From the NCBI GenBank assembly GCA_017472015.1, contig JAFURC010000026.1:1-64000 (forward strand): a DNA stretch of 64,000 bases. The letters run 5' to 3'. The position numbers and the translations under genes were made by a program. A model generated the notes under the pieces. It was not told where the DNA came from, did not search any database, and was given only the letters and a program-made list of their open reading frames with translations. This DNA is from Bacilli bacterium. Its GTDB lineage: Bacteria > Bacillota_I > Bacilli_A > RF39 > UBA660. The stretch's first letter is position 1; each line of letters begins with the position of its first letter. This document shows positions 7,738-16,656 of this stretch, piece after piece.

Positions 7738-10700
7738 TCTTTTTAATATGTTTAATATAAAATACCAAGATAATCTTGGCTTATCAGGTCTTACTGATGA
7801 GTCTTTTTGTCTATTAGTAGAAGAATTGTTTCGAAAAGAAAAACAAAGTATTTTAATAGTTTGCAGTAGTTTAACTGAAGCAAATAATTTATTAAATATT
7901 TTAACGGCATTCAACAATGATACTTTATTTTTTCCAATGGATGATTTTTTAACAAGTGAAGCAATTAGTATTAGTCCCGATTTAATGGTAACTCGTCTGG
8001 AAACTTTAAATGAATTAATTAAAGATACTAAAAAAATAGTTATAACCCATATGCTTGGTTATTTAAGATATTTACCAAGCAAGAAAACCTATCAAGACAA
8101 TATTCTAACTTTAAAAGTTGGAGATGAGTTTGATATTAAAGAATTAATTGAAAAACTATTAGATTTAGGTTATAAAAGAGAAACTTTAGTTACCAAAACA
8201 GGAGAAGTTGGAATAAGAGGATTTATAATTGATTTATTTCCAGTTTCCTCATCTCATCCTATTAGAATTGAATTTTTTGGTGATGAAATTGAATCAATTA
8301 GATTATTTGATGAGGATACTCAAAAGAAAATTGAAGAAATTAAAGAGTTTACAATTTACCCATATACAGAATTTTTACTTGATAACTACTCAAATTTAAA
8401 AGAAGATGAAAGACGGCAAAAGTATTTACCAAACTATTCAAGTGATATAAAAAACATAGTTGATTATCTAAATAATCCAATTACAATTGTCAAGGATTAT
8501 ACACTTATAATAAATACATACGAAAAAATGTTAGATGAAATCAATTCTTATAAGGAAAATGACAAAAATTATCAAGGAAATTACATGTTTCCTCTAACTA
8601 TTTTAGATAAATTTAAAGTTATGCATTATCTTAGTATTGATAATTTAATTCCAAATCATGAATTTAAAGAATATCTAAATTTTAATATCAAGGCAGTTAA
8701 TAAATTTCACGAAAATATAGATATTATCAATAACTACTTAAAAGAAGCAGCCAGTTTAGGAAAACAAATAATAATTTGTTTAAAAGATTACCAAGTTAAA
8801 AATTTTACTAAATACTTAGATTTAAATTATTTATTAACTACTCCAGATAAATTAACAGAAAATTTAGTTAATATCATAAATTTTGATTTACCAAAAGGGT
8901 TTACTTATCAAAATAAAGTAATTCTAACTGATAAAGATTTATTTAACATAAGCCCAACTAAGAAAAAATATAAAACTAAATTTAAATATGCAACCAAAAT
9001 AAGTAATATTAATAAATTAGAAGTTGGAGATTACATTGTTCATAGTATAAATGGAATTGGTATTTACAATGGTATAAAAACTTTAAATGTTCAAAATTTA
9101 AAGAAAGATTTTTTAGAAATTTTATATAAAGATGATGATAAACTTTATATTCCTGTTGAAAAAATTGAACTAATAAGTAAATACTCTGGAAAAGAAGGAG
9201 TAATACCTAAAATAAATGGGTTAGGTAGTTTAGAATGGAAGAAAAATAAACAAAGAATTATTAGTAAAGTTAAAGATATTGCTGATAAATTAATTCGTTT
9301 ATATGCAGAACGTGAAATGCAAAAAGGGTTTGCTTTTTCAGAAGATACAAAATATCATGAAGAATTTTATCAAGAATTCATGTATACCCCAACAACAGAT
9401 CAATTGGAATCATTTGAATTAATCAAGAAAGAAATGGAACGAGATCATCCTATGGATATGCTTTTATGCGGAGATGTAGGATTTGGGAAAACGGAAGTTG
9501 CATTCAGAGCAATGTTTAAAGCAGTATATGACAATAAGCAAGTATTATACCTGTGTCCAACAACAATTTTATCAAATCAACAATATCAAAATGCTTTAAA
9601 TCGTTTTAAAAATTTTCCTGTTAATATTGAACTTTTAAATCGTTTTACAACCCCAAAGAAAACGAAAGAAATTTTAGAAAAATTAGAAAAAGGAACGGTT
9701 GATATTGTAATTGGAACACATAGATTACTAGGAAAAGATATAAAACCACAAGATTTAGGACTTTTGGTAATTGACGAAGAGCAACGTTTTGGAGTAACTC
9801 ATAAGGAAAAACTAAAACAATATAAAAGTAATGTTGATGTCTTAACTCTAACAGCAACTCCAATTCCGAGAACTTTACAAATGTCTATAATTGGAATTCG
9901 TTCTCTATCAGTTATAAAAACACCACCAGTTAATCGTTTCCCAGTGCAAACCTATGTTGTTTATGAAAGTGATCAATTAATAAAAGATGCTATTGTTAAA
10001 GAAATGCTTCGAGATGGACAAGTATTTATTCTTTATAATCGTGTTGAAACGATTGAAGAAAAAATGATTGAAATCCAAAAATTAGTTCCAAATGCAAGAA
10101 TAATGTTAGCTCACGGGAGACTTACAAAAGTAGAACTTGAGGATCGAATGCTTAAATTTATAAATCATGAATATGATATTTTACTTTGTACAACTATAAT
10201 TGAAACAGGAATTGATATTCCAAATGTTAATACATTGATTGTCCTTGATGCTAATCGATTTGGTTTATCGCAACTATATCAAATAAGAGGAAGAGTTGGG
10301 CGAAGTAATAAAGTTGCCTATGCTTATTTAATGTATCCGGAACATAAAGTATTAACTGAAGAATCTGTAAAACGTTTAAACGTTTTAAAAGAATTTACAG
10401 AACTTGGAAGTGGATTCAATATTGCTAATCGAGATTTATCAATAAGAGGAGCAGGGGATATTTTAGGTAGTGAACAATCTGGTTTCATTGATACAGTTGG
10501 AATTGATTTATATTTAAAAATATTAAATGATGAAGTAAAACGTCTAAAAGGTGAAAAAATTATCGAAGAAGAAATTAAAGATGAAAAACCACTTATAAGC
10601 GTCTCAACCTATATTGGAGATCAATATACATCAGATAGTGAGTTAAAAATTGAAATTCACAAAATGATTAACACAATCGACTCTTATCCAAAATTATTGA

Positions 10701-11032
10701 GTATTAAAGAAGAATTTGAAGATCGTTTTGGTCAAGTAAACGAAGAAATTTTAATTTATATGCATGAAGAATGGTTTGAAAAGTTAGCAAAATTGAAAGG
10801 AATTGAAGAAGTTAAACAAAGTAAAAATGAAATAGAATTAATCTATACAATGGATGAAACCAAAAAGATTAATTCTGAAGAATTATTCATGAAATCCTAT
10901 AAAATATGTCGTAATTTTAAATTTAGTTATCATAATTTACGACTTCATGTTACTTTATCTTTAAATAACTTAGAACGCCATCCAATTTACTATTTAATTG
11001 AATTAATTAATGATGAAAATACTGCTAATTAG
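7730..11032 (+). CDS. mfd: Transcription-repair coupling factor
   Basis: Mfd removes RNA polymerase stalled at DNA lesions and recruits UvrA. The 1100-aa protein shows an N-terminal UvrB-like region, the RNA polymerase interaction domain beginning near GDYIVHSINGIGIY, and a RecG-like motor with motif I GDVGFGKT (581-588), the DEEQ box near 681 and the late helicase motif QIRGRVGRS, followed by a TRCF C-terminal domain. Length is close to the family norm of about 1150-1180. UvrA, its partner, is encoded at 29361-32171. The stop codon lies in the loop of its terminator. Confidence 0.97.
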   Translation: MNNLFNMFNIKYQDNLGLSGLTDESFCLLVEELFRKEKQSILIVCSSLTEANNLLNILTAFNNDTLFFPMDDFLTSEAISISPDLMVTRLETLNELIKDTKKIVITHMLGYLRYLPSKKTYQDNILTLKVGDEFDIKELIEKLLDLGYKRETLVTKTGEVGIRGFIIDLFPVSSSHPIRIEFFGDEIESIRLFDEDTQKKIEEIKEFTIYPYTEFLLDNYSNLKEDERRQKYLPNYSSDIKNIVDYLNNPITIVKDYTLIINTYEKMLDEINSYKENDKNYQGNYMFPLTILDKFKVMHYLSIDNLIPNHEFKEYLNFNIKAVNKFHENIDIINNYLKEAASLGKQIIICLKDYQVKNFTKYLDLNYLLTTPDKLTENLVNIINFDLPKGFTYQNKVILTDKDLFNISPTKKKYKTKFKYATKISNINKLEVGDYIVHSINGIGIYNGIKTLNVQNLKKDFLEILYKDDDKLYIPVEKIELISKYSGKEGVIPKINGLGSLEWKKNKQRIISKVKDIADKLIRLYAEREMQKGFAFSEDTKYHEEFYQEFMYTPTTDQLESFELIKKEMERDHPMDMLLCGDVGFGKTEVAFRAMFKAVYDNKQVLYLCPTTILSNQQYQNALNRFKNFPVNIELLNRFTTPKKTKEILEKLEKGTVDIVIGTHRLLGKDIKPQDLGLLVIDEEQRFGVTHKEKLKQYKSNVDVLTLTATPIPRTLQMSIIGIRSLSVIKTPPVNRFPVQTYVVYESDQLIKDAIVKEMLRDGQVFILYNRVETIEEKMIEIQKLVPNARIMLAHGRLTKVELEDRMLKFINHEYDILLCTTIIETGIDIPNVNTLIVLDANRFGLSQLYQIRGRVGRSNKVAYAYLMYPEHKVLTEESVKRLNVLKEFTELGSGFNIANRDLSIRGAGDILGSEQSGFIDTVGIDLYLKILNDEVKRLKGEKIIEEEIKDEKPLISVSTYIGDQYTSDSELKIEIHKMINTIDSYPKLLSIKEEFEDRFGQVNEEILIYMHEEWFEKLAKLKGIEEVKQSKNEIELIYTMDETKKINSEELFMKSYKICRNFKFSYHNLRLHVTLSLNNLERHPIYYLIELINDENTAN

Positions 11033-11046
11033 GTAGTATTTTTTTT
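11018..11046 (+). terminator. Terminator of pth-mfd
   Basis: The stem 11018-11025 pairs with 11033-11040 (one G-U pair) and is followed by a run of T residues. The mfd stop codon falls in the loop. Confidence 0.8.
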
Positions 11047-11084
11047 AAAATTAAAGTATAATATCTCCTTAAAGGTGGGATAAT

Positions 11085-12650
11085 ATGCAAATTACTATAG
11101 AAAATTTTCTCAATAATATAAAAGATTCAGATAAAAAGAAAAGATTTTTAAAAATATGTTTCAATACAGATGTTAAAGCCAAACAAAAAAATCGTTTTCC
11201 ATACTCTTTTTTAATTTTAGAACATAATTTTTCCCAAAGAGAAGTTTTATTTGCATCAAAAATATATTTAGATGATTATGCTTCTATAGAAGAAAAAAAT
11301 AAATATTACCAAGTTCTTGATATTTACCTTAATTCTTTATCAGAACATTCTAATAAACTATATTTAATTTATAAAAAAACTTTCTATACTTTTTTACAAT
11401 ATAGTTTATCAGATGAAAAATTTTATAATTTAACAAAAGAATTTATGTGTGATATAGAAGAACTACTTGAATATCCTAAAAGATACGATGCCTTATATGC
11501 AAATTCTAATGAAAGAGAACAGTATAAGAAAATAAAAGAAACTACTCCTGAAGAAAATATTAAAAACAAATTTTATTACGATATATGTTGCAAAGTTGAA
11601 TGGAATTATGAAAAAATTTATCTCTTATCTTTAAAATTTGGAAAACCAATTCCTTATATTTTAAATATGGCTAATTTAGATGCAACTAACATCTTACATC
11701 AAGAACAATTACCAGAAATTTCAAAATTAACTAGAGAATATTATTCAAAGATAAAATCATCAAATCCAATTAAAACTATATTTGAAAAACTTGAAAAATT
11801 AGAAAATAATCAAGAAATAATAGTTTATTTAATAAATAATGAAATAAGACTTACAACATTAAAAGAATATTTAAATGATTATTTAAATTTATATAAAAAA
11901 GATTTAAATGTAGTTGATTTAAGAATTTTAAGACATGATTTAAGTGAAAAAATTAAATTATATGAAGAATATTTAACAATGCTTGATCAAAAAAATATTA
12001 AAACAGAACCCCCAAAAATAGATTTAAAAAATTCAGAAATTTTAATTATAGAGTTTATAAATGGTAATTACTCAACAAAAGAAGAGTTTTGTAGTTTAAA
12101 AGAAATTAAAATAGAAGAATTTGATGAAATAATATTTAATATAAGCAAATCCAATGAAGAACTTTATATAAAGTATTTAAATTACATTCAAAAGTTGAAT
12201 AATCAAAGAGAAATAAATAATTTAGAAACGATTAGCAAGATAATTTATTTAATCAAATATGGCGTTTTAGAAAATGATAAATTAAGATACTTTGATATTT
12301 TAGATTACTTTACTATAACCAATTTACCATTTAGAAAAATTTTAGAATTATGTAAAAAGAACTTTAAATTAGAAGATTATAATTATTTGTTAGCATTTAT
12401 TAATAAAAATCGAAGATTAAACTTAATAACGGATAAAAATATTGAAAAAATATTAACTGAAAAAAATATAGTTGGAGTGGAATTTGATTCTAATAATATG
12501 CCAATTATAGGAACTGGATACGAAATTACTATAGAAGAAAAAATGGAAGTATTAAAAGAATTAAAAGATCAAAATCTTCCCTTATTTTATCAATTGTATA
12601 AACTTGCTTTAAATCGAAAATTTAATATAATTCATGAAAAAACAAAATAA
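11085..12650 (+). CDS. Hypothetical protein, 521 aa, mostly helical
   Basis: No family recognised. The protein is 521 aa, rich in Lys, Asn, Glu, Leu and Ile, without a signal peptide, membrane segment or visible catalytic motif; long amphipathic helices dominate, and a repeat-helix scaffold is plausible. An AAGGTGGG ribosome binding site precedes ATG 11085. It stands alone between the mfd terminator and the promoter at 12729, a position where Bacillus has spoVT immediately. Base and codon use look like the neighbours. Confidence 0.65.
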   Translation: MQITIENFLNNIKDSDKKKRFLKICFNTDVKAKQKNRFPYSFLILEHNFSQREVLFASKIYLDDYASIEEKNKYYQVLDIYLNSLSEHSNKLYLIYKKTFYTFLQYSLSDEKFYNLTKEFMCDIEELLEYPKRYDALYANSNEREQYKKIKETTPEENIKNKFYYDICCKVEWNYEKIYLLSLKFGKPIPYILNMANLDATNILHQEQLPEISKLTREYYSKIKSSNPIKTIFEKLEKLENNQEIIVYLINNEIRLTTLKEYLNDYLNLYKKDLNVVDLRILRHDLSEKIKLYEEYLTMLDQKNIKTEPPKIDLKNSEILIIEFINGNYSTKEEFCSLKEIKIEEFDEIIFNISKSNEELYIKYLNYIQKLNNQREINNLETISKIIYLIKYGVLENDKLRYFDILDYFTITNLPFRKILELCKKNFKLEDYNYLLAFINKNRRLNLITDKNIEKILTEKNIVGVEFDSNNMPIIGTGYEITIEEKMEVLKELKDQNLPLFYQLYKLALNRKFNIIHEKTK

Positions 12651-12728
12651 TTTATAAAAATTAATAATTCTATTAAAATAGTTTTTATCAATAAAAAATT
12701 CTTTTTCCCTTTAATTTACGAGATCAAT

Positions 12729-12757
12729 TTGACAAATTCGTGTAAATCTGCTATTTT
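12729..12757 (+). promoter_or_regulatory. Sigma-A promoter of the 196-aa coiled-coil gene
   Basis: A consensus TTGACA (12729-12734) and TATTTT (12752-12757) are spaced by 17 bp; the gene begins 34 bp downstream behind an AAAGGG ribosome binding site. Confidence 0.7.
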
Positions 12758-12790
12758 AATAGTGTAGTTAATAAATAGAAAGGGTTAAAT

Positions 12791-13381
12791 ATGAACGAAT
12801 CTATCGATATAAAGAAGCAGTTAGAAGTAAAGAATAAAGAAATTTACATGAATAAACTAAATCTTGATCTTGATAATAATTTAGAAGTTCTAGTATTAAC
12901 AATTGATAATTTATTAAATTATATCACAAGTGATGTTACTAAAAAAATTATTGAAATTGAAGAAAGTTTTTCCTTAACTGAAGAAATTCAAGATAATGTT
13001 AATAAATTTATTAACATTTATCGAGATAATTTGATGAATTTACTTGAAATAAAGAAAAATAATTTACAAAATGTTTTAGTAATTCAAGATGATTTAGAAA
13101 TTTGTCGGGATAATTTAAATGATAATTATCTAAATTTAAAAAATAATTTAGAAGATTTTTCAAAAGAAAATATTTCTAGTTTAGTAAATGATTTAAAAAA
13201 AGTAATTGAAGATAGTTTTAAAAGAAAAAGGTTAAAAGATTATTTAAATAATATATTTATTATTAATTTAAATAAAAAGATCTTAGATATAATAAAAAAT
13301 CGGGATGTTATTTTAATGAATACATTCAATGAAACCTATTTAAAATATTTAGAATTAAACAAAAATACTGTTGGAGTTTAA
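12791..13381 (+). CDS. Hypothetical coiled-coil protein, 196 aa
   Basis: No family recognised. The 196-aa protein is acidic and Asn/Leu/Ile rich, with heptad-like patterns across most of its length, and no signal peptide, cysteine cluster or catalytic motif. It has its own consensus promoter and stops 57 bp before spoVT. A structural or adaptor role linked to sporulation is possible from position only and is not supported by motif evidence. Confidence 0.6.
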   Translation: MNESIDIKKQLEVKNKEIYMNKLNLDLDNNLEVLVLTIDNLLNYITSDVTKKIIEIEESFSLTEEIQDNVNKFINIYRDNLMNLLEIKKNNLQNVLVIQDDLEICRDNLNDNYLNLKNNLEDFSKENISSLVNDLKKVIEDSFKRKRLKDYLNNIFIINLNKKILDIIKNRDVILMNTFNETYLKYLELNKNTVGV

Positions 13382-13390
13382 TTCTTTTTT

Positions 13391-13420
13391 TGTATAAATA
13401 TCCTAAATTTACTAATACTA
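13391..13420 (+). promoter_or_regulatory. Sigma-G/sigma-F-like promoter upstream of spoVT
   Basis: TGTATA (13391-13396) and AATACTA (13414-13420) are separated by 17 bp, close to the forespore consensus TGnATA / CATnnTA. In Bacillus subtilis spoVT is a known sigma-G target. No sigma-A box pair fits better in this 57-bp gap. Confidence 0.5.
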
Positions 13421-13438
13421 AAAAAGGGTGAAGAATAA

Positions 13439-13963
13439 ATGAAAACAACTGGTATGGTTAGACGAGTTGATAGTTTAGGTAGAATTGTAATACCAAAAGA
13501 AATAAGAAAAGTTTTAAAAATTAAAGAGAATGAACAAGTAGAAATCAATGTTTCAGATGATAGTATAATTCTTAATCGTTATTCAGAATTAGATGAATAT
13601 GATATTTCCCTTACCAATTTAATTGAAGTAATTCAGGAAGTTTATAATAAAGAAATTTTAGTAACTAATTTAAATTCTTTTGTTTTAGCATCAAATGAAT
13701 TTAAAGATTTAATTGGTTGTGAAATAAGTCCATATTTAAGTAATATTTTAGATAACCGGAAAGAGATAGTTGAAAATATTTCAGTTAATCTATCTTTAAA
13801 TGAGACAATTGATGATGTAAAAAAATCTTTTATAATAAAACCAATCATTAAAAATGGAGATACAGTAGGTTTATTAATACTAATATCAGATGATAATTTA
13901 GAAAATAATGATACTAAATTATTTGATCTTGTGAATTCTTTTTTAGATAAATCTCTTGAATAG
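13439..13963 (+). CDS. spoVT: Stage V sporulation protein T
   Basis: SpoVT is a DNA-binding regulator of late forespore gene expression. The 174-aa protein begins with an AbrB-type swapped-hairpin domain (MKTTGMVRRVDSLGRIVIPK, residues 1-20, continuing to about 50), followed by a GAF-like domain to the C-terminus, the SpoVT architecture and length. It lies downstream of mfd, as in Bacillus, separated here by two extra genes. The ribosome binding site is AAAGGGTGA before ATG 13439. Its stop codon overlaps the -35 box of the metS T-box promoter. Confidence 0.93.
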   Translation: MKTTGMVRRVDSLGRIVIPKEIRKVLKIKENEQVEINVSDDSIILNRYSELDEYDISLTNLIEVIQEVYNKEILVTNLNSFVLASNEFKDLIGCEISPYLSNILDNRKEIVENISVNLSLNETIDDVKKSFIIKPIIKNGDTVGLLILISDDNLENNDTKLFDLVNSFLDKSLE

Positions 13964-13984
13964 ATTTTTATTTTATGCTAGAAT
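13956..13984 (+). promoter_or_regulatory. Promoter of the metS T-box leader
   Basis: TTGAAT (13956-13961) and an extended -10 TGC-TAGAAT (13976-13984) with 17-bp spacing. The -35 box overlaps the spoVT stop codon. The predicted start, about 13990, is at the 5' edge of the T-box RNA. Confidence 0.8.
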
Positions 13985-13987
13985 ATG

Positions 13988-14188
13988 CGTGTAAAGCGAT
14001 GAAGAAATGAGTAAATTAAAAAGTATTTTAAGAGATACTTCGTTTGGTGAGAGAAGTAATTACTTTTAATTGAAGATGGTTTTGGAGCTGTTAAGTCCGT
14101 ATTTTTGCGTTAAAAAAATAAGACATAGAAATATGTGAAATAAGGTGGTACCACGAGATCTTCGTCCTTTGGATGAAGATTTTTTTGT
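13988..14188 (+). promoter_or_regulatory. T-box riboswitch, methionine specifier
   Basis: The leader contains the stem I landmarks GCGATGAAGAAATGAGTA near 13998, AGAGA and GGTGAGAG, a specifier ATG at 14076-14078 in GAAGATGG (methionine), and the universal T-box AGGTGGTACCACG at 14143-14155. An intrinsic terminator follows, with stem 14158-14167 pairing 14171-14180 and then seven T residues. Uncharged tRNA-Met is expected to pair with the specifier and the T-box bulge and stabilise the antiterminator, raising metS expression. The controlled gene being methionyl-tRNA synthetase agrees with the specifier. Confidence 0.95.
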
Positions 14189-14204
14189 ATTTTAAGGAGG
14201 AATC

Positions 14205-14234
14205 ATGAAACGGATGTGGAGTTTTAACATATAG
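14205..14234 (+). CDS. Possible nine-codon upstream ORF in the metS leader
   Basis: An ATG at 14205 follows a near-perfect AAGGAGG ribosome binding site at 14194-14200 and opens a reading frame MKRMWSFNI ending in TAG at 14232-14234. It lies between the T-box terminator and metS, so it is transcribed only when the T-box reads through. It contains two Met codons and one Trp codon. It may be a regulatory leader peptide, or an accident of a strong site; the 59-bp gap to metS, which has its own ribosome binding site, does not decide. Confidence 0.45.
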   Translation: MKRMWSFNI

Positions 14235-14293
14235 TTAAAAATAATAAATATAATTAATAAATAAAAAAATAAGTAAAAAAGGAGATTATTAAT

Positions 14294-15829
14294 ATGGAAA
14301 ATAAAAAATATTATATAACAACCCCAATATATTATCCATCGGCTAATTTTCATATTGGGCACTGTTATACAACTGTAATTGCTGATAGTATAGCAAGATA
14401 TAAAAAACAACAAGGATATGATGTTTATTTCTTAACAGGAAGTGATGAACATGGTTTAAAAATCCAAAAAAAAGCCGAAGAAAGTGGAGTAACACCACAA
14501 GAATATGTAGATAATATAATAGCGGATGCAAAAGATTTATGGAAAAGTTTAAATATTGAATATGATAAATTTATAAGAACAACTGACGATTATCATGTAA
14601 AAACAGTTCAACAAATTTTTAAGAAATTATATGATCAAGGAGATATTTACAAAGGAGAATATAAAGGACTTTATTGTACTCCATGTGAATCATTTTGGAC
14701 TGAAACTCAATTAGTAGATGGTAAATGTCCTGATTGTGGACGTGATGTTAATGAAGTTAGTGAAGAGGCTTATTTCTTCAAATTATCTAAATATCAAGAT
14801 AGGTTAGTAGAATATATTGAATCCCATCCCAAATTTATTCAACCAGTGTCTCGTAAAAATGAAATGATTAATAATTTCATTAAGCCAGGTCTTGAAGATT
14901 TATGTGTATCACGTACAACTTTTACTTGGGGAATTCCAGTATCTTTTGATGACAAGCATATTGTTTATGTTTGGATAGATGCTTTATCAAATTATATAAG
15001 TGCGTTAGGATATTTAAGTGAAGATGATTCTTTATTTAAAAAGTTTTGGCCAGCTGATTTGCATATTGTTGGAAAAGAAATCGTTCGTTTTCATACAATT
15101 ATTTGGCCTTGCTTATTAATGGCTTTAGATTTACCTTTACCAAATCAAATATTCGGACATGGTTGGTTAATTATTAATGGTGGTAAAATTTCAAAAAGTT
15201 TAGGAAATTATAGAGACCCAAGAGAATATATTTCAGAATATGGAGTAGATGCTATTAGATATTATTTACTTCGTGAAGTACCATTTGGATCAGATGGAAC
15301 TTTCAGTGAAGAATTATTAATTACAAGATATAATACTGATTTAGCCAATACTGTTGGAAACTTAGTTAATCGTACTTTATCGATGTTAACTAAATACTTT
15401 GATGGAGTAATCGAAAAATCAGATGTTAAGACTGAATTTGATGAAGATTTAATTAATTTAGTTACAAAAACTGAAGAAAAAGTAAATAATTATATGGAAA
15501 AATTAGAAATTCCTGAAGCATTAGACTCAATTTTTGATATTTTTAGAAGATGTAATAAATATATTGATGAAACAACTCCATGGATTCTTGCTAAAGAAGA
15601 AAATAAAGATAAATTAAAAACTGTTTTATATAATTTACTTGAATCAATTAGAATTGGAGCAATTTTCTTGAATTCATATTTACCAGAAACTTCTAAAGAG
15701 ATTTTAAGACAATTAAATACTAAAGAAACAACTTATGAATCAATTAAAACATTTGGTTTATTAGAAAGTGGTATTCACATAAATGATTTTAAACCAATTT
15801 TCATGAGAGTTGAGAAAAAAGATGAATAA
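14294..15829 (+). CDS. metS: Methionyl-tRNA synthetase
   Basis: This enzyme charges tRNA-Met. Class I motifs are present: HIGH at residues 20-23 and KISKS at about 298-302. The connective peptide has a zinc knuckle with CTPC and CPDC. At 511 aa it stops after the anticodon-binding helical domain and lacks the C-terminal tRNA-binding/dimerisation domain of the roughly 660-aa Bacillus enzyme, a form also known in many other bacteria. GGAGAT precedes ATG 14294. It is controlled by the T-box upstream and overlaps tatD by 8 bp. Confidence 0.97.
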   Translation: MENKKYYITTPIYYPSANFHIGHCYTTVIADSIARYKKQQGYDVYFLTGSDEHGLKIQKKAEESGVTPQEYVDNIIADAKDLWKSLNIEYDKFIRTTDDYHVKTVQQIFKKLYDQGDIYKGEYKGLYCTPCESFWTETQLVDGKCPDCGRDVNEVSEEAYFFKLSKYQDRLVEYIESHPKFIQPVSRKNEMINNFIKPGLEDLCVSRTTFTWGIPVSFDDKHIVYVWIDALSNYISALGYLSEDDSLFKKFWPADLHIVGKEIVRFHTIIWPCLLMALDLPLPNQIFGHGWLIINGGKISKSLGNYRDPREYISEYGVDAIRYYLLREVPFGSDGTFSEELLITRYNTDLANTVGNLVNRTLSMLTKYFDGVIEKSDVKTEFDEDLINLVTKTEEKVNNYMEKLEIPEALDSIFDIFRRCNKYIDETTPWILAKEENKDKLKTVLYNLLESIRIGAIFLNSYLPETSKEILRQLNTKETTYESIKTFGLLESGIHINDFKPIFMRVEKKDE

Positions 15830-16586
15830 TAATTATTTAACTGATACGCATTTTCATCTTGATTTAGATGATGATATTGATAACATATTAGAAAATGCTA
15901 GAAAAGAAGGAGTCAGGAATTTTATCATATCGGGATGTGATTTAAAAGGAATCGAAGAAGGAATTAAAATTATTAATAAGTATGAAAATATTTATTTAAC
16001 AATTGGAATTCATCCAGATGAAATAAATGATTTTAATGACATTACTATTTCTTATTTAGAAAAATTAATTTTAGAAAATGAAAAAATAATAGGAATTGGA
16101 GAAATTGGTCTTGATTATTATCACAATAAAGAAAATAAAGAATCTCAAAAACGAATTTTTAAATTACAACTTGATCTTTCCCAAAAACTTGATTTACCTG
16201 TTGTTATTCATTCACGAGATGCTTTTTTAGATACTTATAATATTTTAAAAGAATATGATTTAAAAGGAACAATTCATTGTTTTTCAGGTTCACTTGAATG
16301 TGCTAAAATGTATATAGATTTAGGTTATTTACTAGGAATTGGAGGAGTATCAACTTATAAAAATACTAATTTAACAAGTGTTTTAAAAGAAATAGATTTA
16401 AATCATATTGTTTTTGAAACTGATAGTCCTTATTTAACGCCTGAACCAATTAGAACCGAAGTAAATGAACCTAAAAATGTTAGCATTATCTGTGATAATC
16501 TGTGTCAAATAAAAAACAAAACAAGAGAAGAAGTAATCAAGATAACAACCAATAATGTTATAAATAATTATAATAGGCTAAAATAA
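15822..16586 (+). CDS. tatD: TatD family metal-dependent hydrolase
   Basis: This belongs to the TatD/YabD family of metal-dependent DNases with a TIM barrel. The N-terminal metal site TDTHFHLD (H10 and H12), GIHPDE, GEIGLDYY, VIHSRDA and TDSPYLTPEP are all visible in 254 aa. ATG 15822 lies inside the 3' end of metS; a TTG at 15810 could add four residues. The metS-tatD order is that of Bacillus (metS-yabD). Confidence 0.94.
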   Translation: MNNNYLTDTHFHLDLDDDIDNILENARKEGVRNFIISGCDLKGIEEGIKIINKYENIYLTIGIHPDEINDFNDITISYLEKLILENEKIIGIGEIGLDYYHNKENKESQKRIFKLQLDLSQKLDLPVVIHSRDAFLDTYNILKEYDLKGTIHCFSGSLECAKMYIDLGYLLGIGGVSTYKNTNLTSVLKEIDLNHIVFETDSPYLTPEPIRTEVNEPKNVSIICDNLCQIKNKTREEVIKITTNNVINNYNRLK

Positions 16587-16602
16587 TTAGTCTATTTTTT
16601 TA
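16572..16602 (+). terminator. Terminator after metS-tatD
   Basis: A 10-bp stem (16572-16581 with 16587-16596, one G-U) with a 5-nt loop is followed by T residues. The tatD stop codon lies within it. Confidence 0.8.
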
Positions 16603-16605
16603 TAT

Positions 16606-16634
16606 TTGACTAAATCCCAATTAAGTGATATATT
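16606..16634 (+). promoter_or_regulatory. Promoter of the 3D-domain gene
   Basis: TTGACT (16606-16611) and an extended TGA-TATATT (-10 at 16629-16634) with 17-bp spacing, directly behind the tatD terminator. Confidence 0.7.
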
Positions 16635-16656
16635 TTTATCATAGAGGTGGTTTACT

